A stretch of DNA of 64,000 bases from assembly GCF_002117935.1 (NCBI RefSeq), contig NZ_BDJE01000047.1:1-64000 (forward strand), in the 5' to 3' direction. The position numbers were made by a program, and so were the translations under genes. Under the pieces are notes generated by a model, which ran no database searches, was not told the origin of the DNA, and saw nothing but the letters and a program-made list of their open reading frames with translations. Numbering within the stretch: position 1 is the stretch's first letter; each line of letters opens with the position of its first letter. Origin of the DNA: Nocardioides sp. PD653-B2 (GTDB lineage Bacteria; Actinomycetota; Actinomycetes; Propionibacteriales; Nocardioidaceae). Of this stretch, positions 25,021-33,124 are shown piece after piece.

Positions 25021-27975
25021 ATGGACGGCGTGGCGACACACACGAGCCGGACCCTGGTCGGACGAGACGCCGAGCTGACGGAGATTGTTTCGTTGCTCGG
25101 CGTCTCGTCTGTGTCCGGAGCTACGACGGGCACCGAGCCGCGCGGCGTCGTGCTCCTGTCCGGGGACGCCGGCGTCGGCAAGACGCGGCTCCTCACCGAG
25201 CTGCGCGACCTGGCCTTCACCGAGGGGTGGCAGGTCTTCGCCGGCCACTGCCTCGACTTCGGCGACAGTGCGCTGCCCTACCTCCCGTTCTCCGAGGTGC
25301 TGGGCCGCCTCGCCGTCGACCTCCCGGACATCGTCGACCAGGTCGCCACCCAGTACCCCGCCCTCGCCCGCCTCCAGCCCGGCCGCCGGGTGATGGGCCA
25401 GGAGCGCGCCACCGACGCCAACGGCCCGCTCGACCGCGCGGACCTCTTCGAGGCCGTGCACACCCTCCTCGAGACCGCCGCCGAGAAGGCGCCGCTCCTC
25501 CTCGTCATCGAGGACACCCACTGGGCCGACCAGTCGACCCGCGACATGCTCAGCTTCCTCTTCTCCCGCCCGTTCCACGGGCCGGTCGCCGTGGTCGCGT
25601 CGTACCGCTCCGACGACCTGCACCGCCGGCACCCGCTGCGCCGCCAGGTCGCCGAGTGGTCGCGGATCCGCGGCGTCGACCGGGTCGCCCTGTCGCCGCT
25701 GTCCGACGACGCCGTCCGGGCGCTGATCGCCGAGCTGGTCCCCGAGGGCCTCGCCGAGAAGGAGCTCGTCGACATCGTCGACCGCGCCGAAGGCAACGCG
25801 TTCTTCGTCGAGGAGCTCACCAGCGCCGCGTCCGGCCCGAGCCGCTGGGTCCCCGCCGACCTCGCCGACGTGCTCCTCGTCCGTCTCGACCGGCTCGACG
25901 ACACCGCGCGCCAGGTGGTCCGCGCCGCGAGCGTCTCGGGGCGCAAGGTCTCCCACGACATGCTGGCCGCCGCGTCCGGGCTCGACGCGGGGGCGCTCGA
26001 CGAGGGCCTGCGCAAGGCGGTCGAGATGAACATCCTCGTCGTCGGCGACGGCAACTACTCCTTCCGGCACGCCCTGCTCGGGGAGGCGGTGTACGACGAC
26101 CTGCTCCCCGGCGAGCGGGTCCGGCTGCACGCGCAGTACGTCGCCGCGCTCCAGGCCGGCACGGCCCGCGGCACCGCGGCCGAGCTCGCCCGGCACGCCC
26201 GGCTCGCGATGGACCTCGACACCGCGCTCAGCGCCAGCGTGCAGGCCGGCGACGAGGCCACCCAGGTCGGCGGCCCCGACGAGGCGGCCTACCACTACCA
26301 GCAGGCGCTCGAGCTCCTCGTCGACCGCAGCCGCTCCGCGACCGTCGACCTCGACCTCTCCAAGCTGGTCGTCAGCGCCGCCGAGGCACTCACGGCGAGC
26401 GGCGACCCGCAGCGCGCGGTCGCCCTCGTGCAGGAGCAGCTCGACCGGCTGCCGGCCGACACCCCGCCGGCCTGGCGGGCCCGGATGCTGACCGCGCGCG
26501 CCACCACGCTGATCCTGATCGACACCGACGAGGACCCCGTCGTCGTCTCGGCGGAGGCGCTGGCGCTGGTCCCCGAGGGCGACAGCGGGCTGCGGGCCCG
26601 GGTCCTCAACAACCACGCGCGGGTGCTCTCCGGGATGGGCTACTACGACGAGGCGCAGATCTTCGGCATGGACGCGCTCGCGCTCGCCGAGCGGCTCGAC
26701 CTCCACGAGCTGGCCTCCGAGGCGATCACGACGCTCAGCGGTCTGAAGAAGGCCGGCCCCAAGGAGGGCCTGCGGGCCGCGCTCACCGACGCCGTCGCCC
26801 GCGCGGAGGAGTCCGACGCCGTCAACGCCGAGCTCCGCGGCCGCTTCCTGCTCGGCCGGTCCTTCGAGGACTGGGCGGAGTTCGACGAGTCCGAGGTGTG
26901 GTTCCGCAGCGCGATCGACCGGGCCGCGCGGGCCGGCGTGCCGTGGGCGCCGTACGCCTTCGAGTCACGCATCCAGCTCACGTGGATCAAGCTCGTCCGC
27001 GGTGAGTGGGACGACGTGCTCGCCCTCACCGACCTGAGCCACGAGTCCGCACCGCCGATCCCCAAGGCCAACGTCGACGCGCTCCGGATGACCGTCGAGC
27101 AGGGTCGGGGCGCCGACGTCGGCGCGGCGGCCCGCAAGCTGCGCCGATTCTGGGCGCGCGAGGGTGCGATCGCGATCCACACGGCGTCGCTCGAGATGGT
27201 CCAGGCGGGCCGCGCCGGCGACGCCGCCGGCGCGATCCAGGTGTACGACGACGTCGTCGCCGTGCTCAGCCGCACCTGGCACGAGTGGTTCAGCGCCCGG
27301 ATCCGGCTCGGCGCGGTCACCGTGGCGGCGGTCGCCCGGACGATGCCGACCCTGTCGGCGGCGGAGCGCGCGACGTACGTCGAGCGCGTCGACCGGATCA
27401 ACGCCGACGGCCACGTGGTGCTGGACCGCTACTCCGACCCGTCCGGGCACTGGGGTCCCGAGGGCCGCGCGTGGATGAAGCGCCTCGACGCCGAGACCCT
27501 GCGGGTGCGCTGGCTGGCCGGCATCGACGCGCCGCCGTTCGACGCCCTGGTCGATGCCTGGCGCGACGCGATCGCCCTCTTCGAGGACTTCGGGCACGTG
27601 TCCGAGCTCGCCGAGGTGCGCACCGCGCTCGCCGGGATCCTCCGCGCCAGCGGCGACCTGGCCGGCGCCCGCGAGCTCGGTGACCAGGCACGCGAGGTCG
27701 CGCACCGGATCGGTGCCCAGCCGATCCTCGACGAGCTGAGGTCGATCGGCACCACGGCGGTCAGGGAGGGCTCGGCGCCCGACGCGCTGACGCCCCGGGA
27801 GCGGGAGATCCTGGCCCTGGTGGCCGAGGGCCGCTCCAACGGCGAGATCGGCAAGCAGCTCTTCATCAGCGCCAAGACCGTCTCGGTGCACGTCTCCAAC
27901 ATCCTCGGCAAGCTCGACGCCGTCGGCCGCACCGAGGCCGCGGCGATCGCGCGCCGCCGCGGCCTCATCGACTGA
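25021..27975 (+). CDS. Large LuxR-family (LAL) ATP-binding transcriptional regulator
   Basis: About 984 residues from the ATG at 25021 (an in-frame ATG at 24940 is possible but adds an unusual leader). An AAA/STAND ATPase domain comes first, with Walker A SGDAGVGKTRLL at about residues 46-57 and Walker B LLLVIEDTHWAD. A long helical TPR-like region follows. The protein ends in a LuxR-type helix-turn-helix of about 65 residues (LTPREREILALVAEGRSNGE ... SVHVSNILGKLDAVGR). This is the MalT/LAL design, in which ATP and a ligand gate DNA binding. Its target may be the adjacent hut operon or the 51-aa protein, unproven. Confidence 0.9.
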   Translation: MDGVATHTSRTLVGRDAELTEIVSLLGVSSVSGATTGTEPRGVVLLSGDAGVGKTRLLTELRDLAFTEGWQVFAGHCLDFGDSALPYLPFSEVLGRLAVDLPDIVDQVATQYPALARLQPGRRVMGQERATDANGPLDRADLFEAVHTLLETAAEKAPLLLVIEDTHWADQSTRDMLSFLFSRPFHGPVAVVASYRSDDLHRRHPLRRQVAEWSRIRGVDRVALSPLSDDAVRALIAELVPEGLAEKELVDIVDRAEGNAFFVEELTSAASGPSRWVPADLADVLLVRLDRLDDTARQVVRAASVSGRKVSHDMLAAASGLDAGALDEGLRKAVEMNILVVGDGNYSFRHALLGEAVYDDLLPGERVRLHAQYVAALQAGTARGTAAELARHARLAMDLDTALSASVQAGDEATQVGGPDEAAYHYQQALELLVDRSRSATVDLDLSKLVVSAAEALTASGDPQRAVALVQEQLDRLPADTPPAWRARMLTARATTLILIDTDEDPVVVSAEALALVPEGDSGLRARVLNNHARVLSGMGYYDEAQIFGMDALALAERLDLHELASEAITTLSGLKKAGPKEGLRAALTDAVARAEESDAVNAELRGRFLLGRSFEDWAEFDESEVWFRSAIDRAARAGVPWAPYAFESRIQLTWIKLVRGEWDDVLALTDLSHESAPPIPKANVDALRMTVEQGRGADVGAAARKLRRFWAREGAIAIHTASLEMVQAGRAGDAAGAIQVYDDVVAVLSRTWHEWFSARIRLGAVTVAAVARTMPTLSAAERATYVERVDRINADGHVVLDRYSDPSGHWGPEGRAWMKRLDAETLRVRWLAGIDAPPFDALVDAWRDAIALFEDFGHVSELAEVRTALAGILRASGDLAGARELGDQAREVAHRIGAQPILDELRSIGTTAVREGSAPDALTPREREILALVAEGRSNGEIGKQLFISAKTVSVHVSNILGKLDAVGRTEAAAIARRRGLID

Positions 27976-27983
27976 CCACCGGT

Positions 27984-28391
27984 TCAGGCGCAGCAGGTCG
28001 CATCGCCGGCGATGCTCTCGACCTGGCTGTCGGCGAGCACCGTGTAGACCTCCCACTGCTCGCCGTTCGGGGTGCCCTGGACCCAGAACTTGTCCTGCTT
28101 GGCGTAGCAGCAGGTCGTGCCGCGCTCGTCGACCGACGCGAGGCCGGCGGCCGCGAGCCGGGTCTGCTCGGCGTCGACGGTGTCGGTGTCGGCCACCTCG
28201 ACGCCGAGGTGGTTGAGCGAGCCGCCCTGGCCGGGGTTCTCGATCAGCACCAGCTTGAGCGGCGGCTCGGCGACCGCGAAGTTCGCGTAGCCGGGCCGGA
28301 TCTTGGCCGGCTCGGTGGCGAAGATCTGGGAGTAGAAGGCGATCGAGGCGTCGAGGTCGTCGACGTTGAGCGCCAGCTGCACGCGGGACAT
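27984..28391 (-). CDS. arsI: ArsI/CadI-type VOC dioxygenase (heavy-metal/organoarsenical)
   Basis: A 135-residue vicinal-oxygen-chelate protein. It starts MSRVQLALNVDDLDASIAFYS (21 residues including a His-free first beta strand) and carries HLGVEVADTD with a metal His. GTTCCYAKQDKFWV contains the adjacent Cys pair that binds trivalent arsenicals in ArsI. The C-terminus DATCCA has another Cys pair. ArsI cleaves the C-As bond of methylated As(III) compounds; CadI is the cadmium-induced homolog. The upstream ArsR-type operator is intact but the regulator gene beside it is only a remnant. Confidence 0.88.
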   Translation of the reverse strand: MSRVQLALNVDDLDASIAFYSQIFATEPAKIRPGYANFAVAEPPLKLVLIENPGQGGSLNHLGVEVADTDTVDAEQTRLAAAGLASVDERGTTCCYAKQDKFWVQGTPNGEQWEVYTVLADSQVESIAGDATCCA

Positions 28392-28441
28392 GGGTCCTCC
28401 TGAGGAATAGATGAACTTCTATGTCTCGAAGGTCGCACAAG

Positions 28442-28461
28442 ACATTGATATTTGTCAATAT
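28442..28461. promoter_or_regulatory. ArsR-type operator upstream of arsI
   Basis: ACATTGATATTTGTCAATAT contains the inverted repeat ATTGA-tatttg-TCAAT, AT-rich in a GC-rich setting. This is the usual shape of ArsR/CmtR-family operators. It lies about 50 bp upstream of the arsI start and 7 bp before the remnant arsR start codon. Confidence 0.65.
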
Positions 28462-28467
28462 CGACGT

Positions 28468-28555
28468 ATGTCGAAGTCTGTCCGTGAGCGCACGCCGGTC
28501 CCGGCCGTCGCCGGCTGCTCTCGCTGGTCGCGTCCCACGCCGACGGCGGCGGGAA
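28468..28555 (+). pseudogene. Remnant of a divergent arsR regulator gene
   Basis: ATG 28468 reads MSKS, the usual start of actinobacterial ArsR proteins encoded beside arsI/cadI, and then the frame diverges. From about 28512, in another frame (+2), the DNA reads RLLSLVASHADGG, which matches the segment after the winged-helix entry of those regulators. It then runs into the sigma-factor promoter. The HTH core, metal-binding Cys motif and C-terminus are absent. An internal deletion plus 3' truncation explains this best. Confidence 0.55.
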
Positions 28556-28574
28556 GTATTCGTCGGGGGATCGT

Positions 28575-28600
28575 GGAACCGGACGGAGCGCTCCAGACTC
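28575..28600 (+). promoter_or_regulatory. ECF-type promoter of the sigma-factor gene
   Basis: GGAACC (28575-28580) and GACTC (28596-28600) are separated by 15 bp, resembling ECF sigma -35 and -10 elements. The predicted start would be only a few bases before the ATG at 28610, so the transcript may be nearly leaderless. An autoregulated sigma gene would fit. Confidence 0.4.
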
Positions 28601-28609
28601 AGTAGAGAC

Positions 28610-29131
28610 ATGAGCGTGGAGCAGCACGGCCCCCGGGTGCCGGCGTGGGAGAGCGCCTACTGCGACTACTTCCACGCCCGGCAGCGCGGGTTCATGCGCA
28701 CGTCGTACGCGATCCTCGGGAGCTGGCCCGCGGCCGAGGACGCCACCCAGACGACCTTCACCCAGCTGTACGTGCACTGGCCGCGGATCCGGCCCGGTGG
28801 CCTGGACGCCTACGCGCGACGGATCCTGGTCAACACCTGCTTCAGCGCGGTGAGGTCGCGCAGGCGCGAGCTCGTCGTCGAGGAGGTGCCCGAGGCCAGC
28901 GAGCCCCCGCCCGCGCACGACCAGCGGCTCGACCTGTTCGACGCGCTGCGCACCCTCTCGCCCCGTGACCGTGCGGTGCTCGCACTCCGCTTCCTCGACG
29001 ACCTGCCCGTGGCCGAGGTGGCCGCGGTCCTGCGCCTCCCCGAGGGCACCGTCAAGAGCCAGACCTCGCGCGCCCTGGACCGTCTCCAGGCCGTCCTCGC
29101 CACTCCCCAGGAGACCAGTCATGACCATTGA
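28610..29131 (+). CDS. SigE-family ECF RNA polymerase sigma factor
   Basis: A 173-residue ECF sigma factor. Region 2 is seen in FMRTSYAILGSWPAAEDATQ and the following TTFTQLYVHWPRI. Region 4 is LSPRDRAVLALRFLDDLPVA followed by EVAAVLRLPEGTVKSQTSRAL, a clear helix-turn-helix. The start at 28610 is chosen because it matches usual SigE-family length; the frame stays open further upstream into the arsR remnant. Its stop overlaps the next gene by 11 nt, so sigma factor and membrane partner are co-translated. Confidence 0.9.
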   Translation: MSVEQHGPRVPAWESAYCDYFHARQRGFMRTSYAILGSWPAAEDATQTTFTQLYVHWPRIRPGGLDAYARRILVNTCFSAVRSRRRELVVEEVPEASEPPPAHDQRLDLFDALRTLSPRDRAVLALRFLDDLPVAEVAAVLRLPEGTVKSQTSRALDRLQAVLATPQETSHDH

Positions 29132-29834
29132 GCAGCAGCTGCGCGACCAGCTCGACCGCGCGACCCGGGACGTCCCCACGGCGCCCCACCTCGCCACCTC
29201 CCTCAGTCGAGGTCGCACCCGGCGCCGACAGCGCAACGGCCTCGTCGCGGGCGCCGGCCTGGTCGCAGGTACGGCGGCCGCAGCGCTGGTGCTCGTCGCG
29301 GCGCTCGGAGGGATCTCCCACGACGCAGGCACCACGGTCGCCACCGACCCGACGTCCGGTGCGCCGGCCGCGGACGACGGCAGCTTCGTGAGCGGCACCG
29401 ACGTCGACGAGATGCTCGAGGCGGTCGTCGCCCGACACCTGCCGAGCCTGGGCCGCGCCGACGACGTCTACCCGAGCGACTGGGACCACGACGGGCCGAT
29501 GCCCGACGCCGACCACGCCGACGCGACCGACTGGCAGGCCGTCTACACCGTGAGCCCGCGCGACCAGCTCCTCGTCATCATGGCCTACCCGAAGCCGGGT
29601 GAGGACGTGGTCCCCGGGGTGATCGCCGACGACAGCTACCAGGACGACGAGGGCCACTTCACGTTCTACTCGTCGTACGTGTCCGACTCGGGCTTCACGG
29701 TCAACGCGCTCGAGACCGTCGCCGCGACGTCGTTGCAGCAGGCCGTCGCCGAGCGGGTGTTCTCCGGTCAGGACCTGCGTCCGCTGGTGACCGACCCCGA
29801 GCTCACCTTCCCGTTCCCCGCGTCGCGGCAGTGA
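29121..29834 (+). CDS. Membrane-anchored protein, probable partner of the ECF sigma factor
   Basis: A 237-residue protein. A short cytoplasmic N-terminus with an Arg-rich patch (RGRTRRRQR) precedes one transmembrane helix at about residues 40-63. An acidic extracytoplasmic domain of about 170 residues follows. No zinc-finger anti-sigma motif (HxxxCxxC) is present. Its 11-nt overlap with the sigma gene and its topology make an anti-sigma or signal-sensing role likely, but that is inference. I do not recognise the outer domain. Confidence 0.72.
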   Translation: MTIEQQLRDQLDRATRDVPTAPHLATSLSRGRTRRRQRNGLVAGAGLVAGTAAAALVLVAALGGISHDAGTTVATDPTSGAPAADDGSFVSGTDVDEMLEAVVARHLPSLGRADDVYPSDWDHDGPMPDADHADATDWQAVYTVSPRDQLLVIMAYPKPGEDVVPGVIADDSYQDDEGHFTFYSSYVSDSGFTVNALETVAATSLQQAVAERVFSGQDLRPLVTDPELTFPFPASRQ

Positions 29835-29859
29835 GGAGAGGCCCGGCAGACTCCTCCGG

Positions 29860-30756
29860 GTGAGCGACCTCGACCCAGCCTTCCGCTGCTCCCGTGTCGA
29901 CCCGGTCGACCCCGAGCCGATGGCGGGCACCGCACCGACCGACGCCGCGTGGCTCTTCGTGGAGCACGCCGGGCCGTGGGGCCGCCAGGCGGTCGCGGAG
30001 AGCAAGCTGCCCGACGCGGTGCGCGAGCACCTGGCCGGCCTGGACGGCGTCCGGGTCCAGCTCATCCGCCGACACGGCGGCGAGTCCGGCCCCGGCGTGC
30101 GGGTGTTCTCGGCGACCCTCGGTCCCACGCCCGTCGTCCGGACCGCGGTCCTCGGCGACGTCACCGAGCTGCTGGGCCCGATCGCCTGGGAGGCGCACGA
30201 CGAGCCGCTCTGGTTCGTCTGCACCAACGGCCGGCGTGACGTCTGCTGCGCCGAGGTCGGCCGGCCGGTGGCGGCCGCGCTCGCCGCACGGTGGCCCGAG
30301 GAGACGTGGGAGACCACGCACCTCGGCGGGCACCGGTTCTCCGGCACCCTGCTCGCGCTGCCGAGCGGCATCGCCCTCGGCCGGCTCGACGCCGAGACCG
30401 CCGTACGCGCGGTCACCGACCTCGAGGCCGGGCGGCTCCCGGTCGCGCACGCCCGCGGCCGCGCCGGGGCCACGGGTGCCGCGCAGGTCGCCGAGCTGCA
30501 CCTGCGCACCGAGCTCGACCTGACCGGCAGCGCCGACGTCACCGTCCTGGCCGTGGGGGCCGGCGAGGTGGTCCTCGATGCCCGCGGCGAGCGGTACCAC
30601 GTCCGCGTCGAGGAGTCGGTGGGCGAGCCGCGCCGGCAGAGCTGCGCGGATCTGAAGACCAAGCCCTCGACGGTGTACGTAGTTGGCGCCTGGGTACATG
30701 ATCGGCACATCAGCACCCCGATCCAGGAGGACGCATGGCACCCGAAGAGCCCCTGA
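29860..30756 (+). CDS. Sucrase/ferredoxin-like (thioredoxin-like Fe-S) protein 1
   Basis: A 298-residue protein of the Suc_Fer-like family. The putative cluster site is CTNGRRDVCCAEVG with Cys121, Cys129 and Cys130, followed by THLGGHRFSG with His154 and His158. The HxxxH pair matches the His-ligated [2Fe-2S] centre known from yeast Apd1, the best studied relative. It starts at GTG 29860, 26 bp after the sigma partner gene. It overlaps the repeat-peptide gene by 22 nt, making it first in a four-gene operon ending with a second copy. The 20 or so C-terminal residues after LKTKPS look unrelated to copy 2. Confidence 0.82.
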   Translation: MSDLDPAFRCSRVDPVDPEPMAGTAPTDAAWLFVEHAGPWGRQAVAESKLPDAVREHLAGLDGVRVQLIRRHGGESGPGVRVFSATLGPTPVVRTAVLGDVTELLGPIAWEAHDEPLWFVCTNGRRDVCCAEVGRPVAAALAARWPEETWETTHLGGHRFSGTLLALPSGIALGRLDAETAVRAVTDLEAGRLPVAHARGRAGATGAAQVAELHLRTELDLTGSADVTVLAVGAGEVVLDARGERYHVRVEESVGEPRRQSCADLKTKPSTVYVVGAWVHDRHISTPIQEDAWHPKSP

Positions 30757-30992
30757 ACGACGACGACATGACGACCGGCCCCGGCGGCGACGTGCCCACC
30801 GGCTCCGGCGGTGACGCCGACGGCACCGACGGCGACGCGACCGACACGACCGACGGCGACGCCTCGGACGGTGACGGCACCGACGGTGGCGACAGCGACG
30901 GCACCGACGGCGACGCGACCGACACGGTCGACGGCGACGCCTCGGACGGTGACGGCACCGACGGTGGCGACAGCGACGGCACCGACGGCTGA
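30735..30992 (+). CDS. 85-aa Asp/Gly/Thr-rich tandem-repeat peptide (candidate RiPP-like precursor)
   Basis: The ATG at 30735 has a very strong ribosome-binding site (CAGGAGGACGC-ATG) inside the end of the previous gene. Residues 1-28 form a leader-like part (MAPEEPLNDDDMTTGPGG...). Residues 29-54 and 55-80 are two 26-residue repeats differing at one position (Thr39/Val65), followed by DGTDG. The repeat holds only Asp, Gly, Thr, Ser, Ala (and Val), with no Lys, Arg, Cys or aromatic. It is directly followed, with no gap, by a JmjC/cupin oxygenase gene. Such context suggests a substrate modified on Asp or Ser/Thr; calcium binding is an alternative. Function not known to me. Confidence 0.78.
   Translation: MAPEEPLNDDDMTTGPGGDVPTGSGGDADGTDGDATDTTDGDASDGDGTDGGDSDGTDGDATDTVDGDASDGDGTDGGDSDGTDG
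30819..30989 (+). repeat. 78-bp tandem repeat coding the D/G/T peptide
   Basis: Two 78-bp units (30819-30896 and 30897-30974) are almost identical at the nucleotide level, with a 15-bp partial third unit to 30989. Identity includes synonymous positions, so the duplication is recent or kept uniform by recombination. Confidence 0.85.
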
Positions 30993-32111
30993 GTGTCCGC
31001 ACTCGACCTGCTCAGCGGTGACGCCCAGACCTTCCTCGGCAAGGTCTGGGCGTCCCGCGTGCACCTCCACCGCACCGACCCGGCAGACCTGGTCGGGCTG
31101 CTCTCGCTCGACGACGTCGACGAGCTGCTGACCTCGACCGCGATCCGCACCCCGTCGATCCGGGTCGCCCGGGACGGCACGGTCCTTCCCGAGTCGGCGT
31201 ACACCCGCAGCGCCACGCTGGCCGGCAAGCCCCTCACCGGGCTGGTCGACGCTCGCAAGGCCCTGGCGCTCTTCGACGGCGGCGCGACCGTCGTCTTCCA
31301 GGGCCTGCACCGCTACTGGCCGCCGCTCACCCGGCTGATCGCCGAGCTGGAGCTCGAGCTCGGTCACCCGTGCCAGGCCAACGCCTACCTCACGCCACCG
31401 GGTGCGCAGGGGTTCGCGGTGCACTCCGACTCCCACGACGTGTTCGTCTTCCAGACCGCCGGCTCCAAGCTCTGGGAGGTGCACGGCGAGGACGGTCCCG
31501 AGGACGTGCTGCTCGAGCCCGGGCTCTCGATGTACCTGCCGACCGGCACGCCCCACGCCGCCCGCGCGCAGGAGACGGTCTCGCTCCACGTCACCCTCGG
31601 CATCAACCAGCTCACCTGGCGCGGCCTCCTCGAGCGCACCGTCGCGCCGGCGCTCGCCACCGTCCCCGACGACCACCTCCCGGCCGGCTACCTCGACGAT
31701 CCCGCCGTGCTCGCCGGTGCGCTCGCCGACCGGCTCGAGGCGTTGGCCGACGAGGTACGCCGTACCGATGCGACCACCGCCGTGGAGACCGAGATCCGCC
31801 GGTTCCTCACCTCGCGCCCGCCGCGCCTGTCCGGCGGACTGCACGACGTCCTGGCCGTCGACGCCATCACCGACACGACCCCGTTGCGTCGGCGACCGGG
31901 CCACCCCTGTGTGCTGCTCGACCGCGGCGAGAGGGTCGAGGTGCTGCTCGGCGACCGCACGATGACCGTGCCCGCCTGGATCCGCCCGGCGCTCGACGCC
32001 GTCCGCAGCCGTGGCGACCTGACGCCGGCCGACCTCCCTCTCGACGAGCAGAGCCGGCTGGTGCTCTGTCGGCGCCTGATCCGGGAAGGGCTGCTCGAGG
32101 TCGTCCGATGA
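30993..32111 (+). CDS. JmjC/Cupin_4-type Fe(II)/2-oxoglutarate oxygenase
   Basis: A 372-residue cupin of the bacterial ribosomal-oxygenase type (Cupin_4). FAVHSDSHDVFVFQTAGSKL gives His144 and Asp146 of the iron facial triad and Lys159 as likely 2-oxoglutarate contact. TGTPHAARAQETVSLHVTLG gives the distal His188. Relatives hydroxylate Arg, His or Asn/Asp side chains in proteins. GTG 30993 is the codon right after the TGA of the repeat-peptide gene and lacks its own ribosome-binding site, so translation depends on the peptide gene. The obvious substrate candidate is that peptide. Confidence 0.85.
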   Translation: MSALDLLSGDAQTFLGKVWASRVHLHRTDPADLVGLLSLDDVDELLTSTAIRTPSIRVARDGTVLPESAYTRSATLAGKPLTGLVDARKALALFDGGATVVFQGLHRYWPPLTRLIAELELELGHPCQANAYLTPPGAQGFAVHSDSHDVFVFQTAGSKLWEVHGEDGPEDVLLEPGLSMYLPTGTPHAARAQETVSLHVTLGINQLTWRGLLERTVAPALATVPDDHLPAGYLDDPAVLAGALADRLEALADEVRRTDATTAVETEIRRFLTSRPPRLSGGLHDVLAVDAITDTTPLRRRPGHPCVLLDRGERVEVLLGDRTMTVPAWIRPALDAVRSRGDLTPADLPLDEQSRLVLCRRLIREGLLEVVR

Positions 32112-33019
32112 CCGCGGCCGACCCGGCGTTCCGGTGCGCCGCGGCGAGCCTGCTGCGCGACGAGCCCGTCGCCGGCACCGCCACCCACGTCCGCACCTGG
32201 CTGGTGCTCGAGCACACCGGGCCCTGGGGCAACGACGCCCTGCTCGACGCACGCCTGCCCGAGGGACTCGGCGCCGAGCTCAAGAAGCGGGCGCGGACCC
32301 ACCGGGCCAAGGTGCTGCTGGTCCGGCGCTTCAGCTCGAAACCCGCCGGCGCCGGCGTCCGCGTGTTCGCGGCGTACGCCGACCCGGTGCGGCCGCGCAT
32401 CGAGTCCGCGACGCTGTCCGACCCGCGCGAGGTGCTCGACGTCGACCTCGGTGCCCTGCGCGCCGGCGGTTCCTCGGGCCTCGCGGCACACGACGGCTCC
32501 CTCTTCTGCGTCTGCACCAACGGGCGCCACGACGTGTGCTGCGCCGAGAAGGGACGACCGGTCGCCAAGGCGCTGGACCAGGCCCACCCCGAGGAGACCT
32601 GGGAGGTCTCGCACATCGGCGGGGACCGCTTCGCCGCCAACATGGTGGTGCTCCCGCACGGTCTCTACTACGGCCGGCTCGACCCGGCGTCGGCGATCTC
32701 GGTCGCGGGCTCGCACCTCGCCGGAGAGCTCGACCTCGACCACCTCCGCGGCCGCGCGTCGCACCCGATGGCGGTCCAGGCCGCCGAGATCTTCCTGCGC
32801 CGCGACCTCGGCGCGACGCGGGAGGACGCGGTCCTGCTGGACCGTCGCTCGGCCGGCGACGGCCTCACGTCCGCCACGTTCACGGTCGCCGGCGCGGCGT
32901 ACGACGTCGTCGTGCGCAGCACCACCGACCCCGCGACCGCCACGCAGCTCACCTGCAAGGCGCTCCGCCCCAACCCGGTGCCCACGCACGAGCTGGTGTC
33001 GGTCAGCCGCCGGTCCTGA
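32108..33019 (+). CDS. Sucrase/ferredoxin-like (thioredoxin-like Fe-S) protein 2
   Basis: A 303-residue paralog of the protein at 29860. CVCTNGRHDVCCAEKG holds Cys134, Cys136, Cys144 and Cys145. SHIGGDRFAANMVVLPHGLY carries His169 but Asp173 where copy 1 has its second His. The two operon copies therefore probably bind their clusters differently. ATG 32108 overlaps the cupin stop (ATGA). This is the last gene of the operon; a 105-bp gap follows before the antiporter. Confidence 0.84.
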   Translation: MTAADPAFRCAAASLLRDEPVAGTATHVRTWLVLEHTGPWGNDALLDARLPEGLGAELKKRARTHRAKVLLVRRFSSKPAGAGVRVFAAYADPVRPRIESATLSDPREVLDVDLGALRAGGSSGLAAHDGSLFCVCTNGRHDVCCAEKGRPVAKALDQAHPEETWEVSHIGGDRFAANMVVLPHGLYYGRLDPASAISVAGSHLAGELDLDHLRGRASHPMAVQAAEIFLRRDLGATREDAVLLDRRSAGDGLTSATFTVAGAAYDVVVRSTTDPATATQLTCKALRPNPVPTHELVSVSRRS

Positions 33020-33124
33020 CCGCGGCCGGCTGTCAGGCGGATGCGATCGCCCGGCCGTCTGTTTCGCCGGAGTGCTGGCGGGTACCGGCCCCAGCGACAT
33101 GGACAGCGATGAGAGGGGCCGGGT

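Noticed and set aside
30735..30992. The D/G/T peptide as a simple sequencing or low-complexity artefact
   Set aside because: It has a strong ribosome-binding site, a distinct non-repeat leader and exact start/stop coupling to both neighbours, so it is treated as real.
29052..32252. 1066-codon minus-strand frame opposite the sucrase/ferredoxin-cupin operon
   Set aside because: Antisense shadow; the plus-strand genes carry catalytic motifs, coupled starts and ribosome-binding sites.
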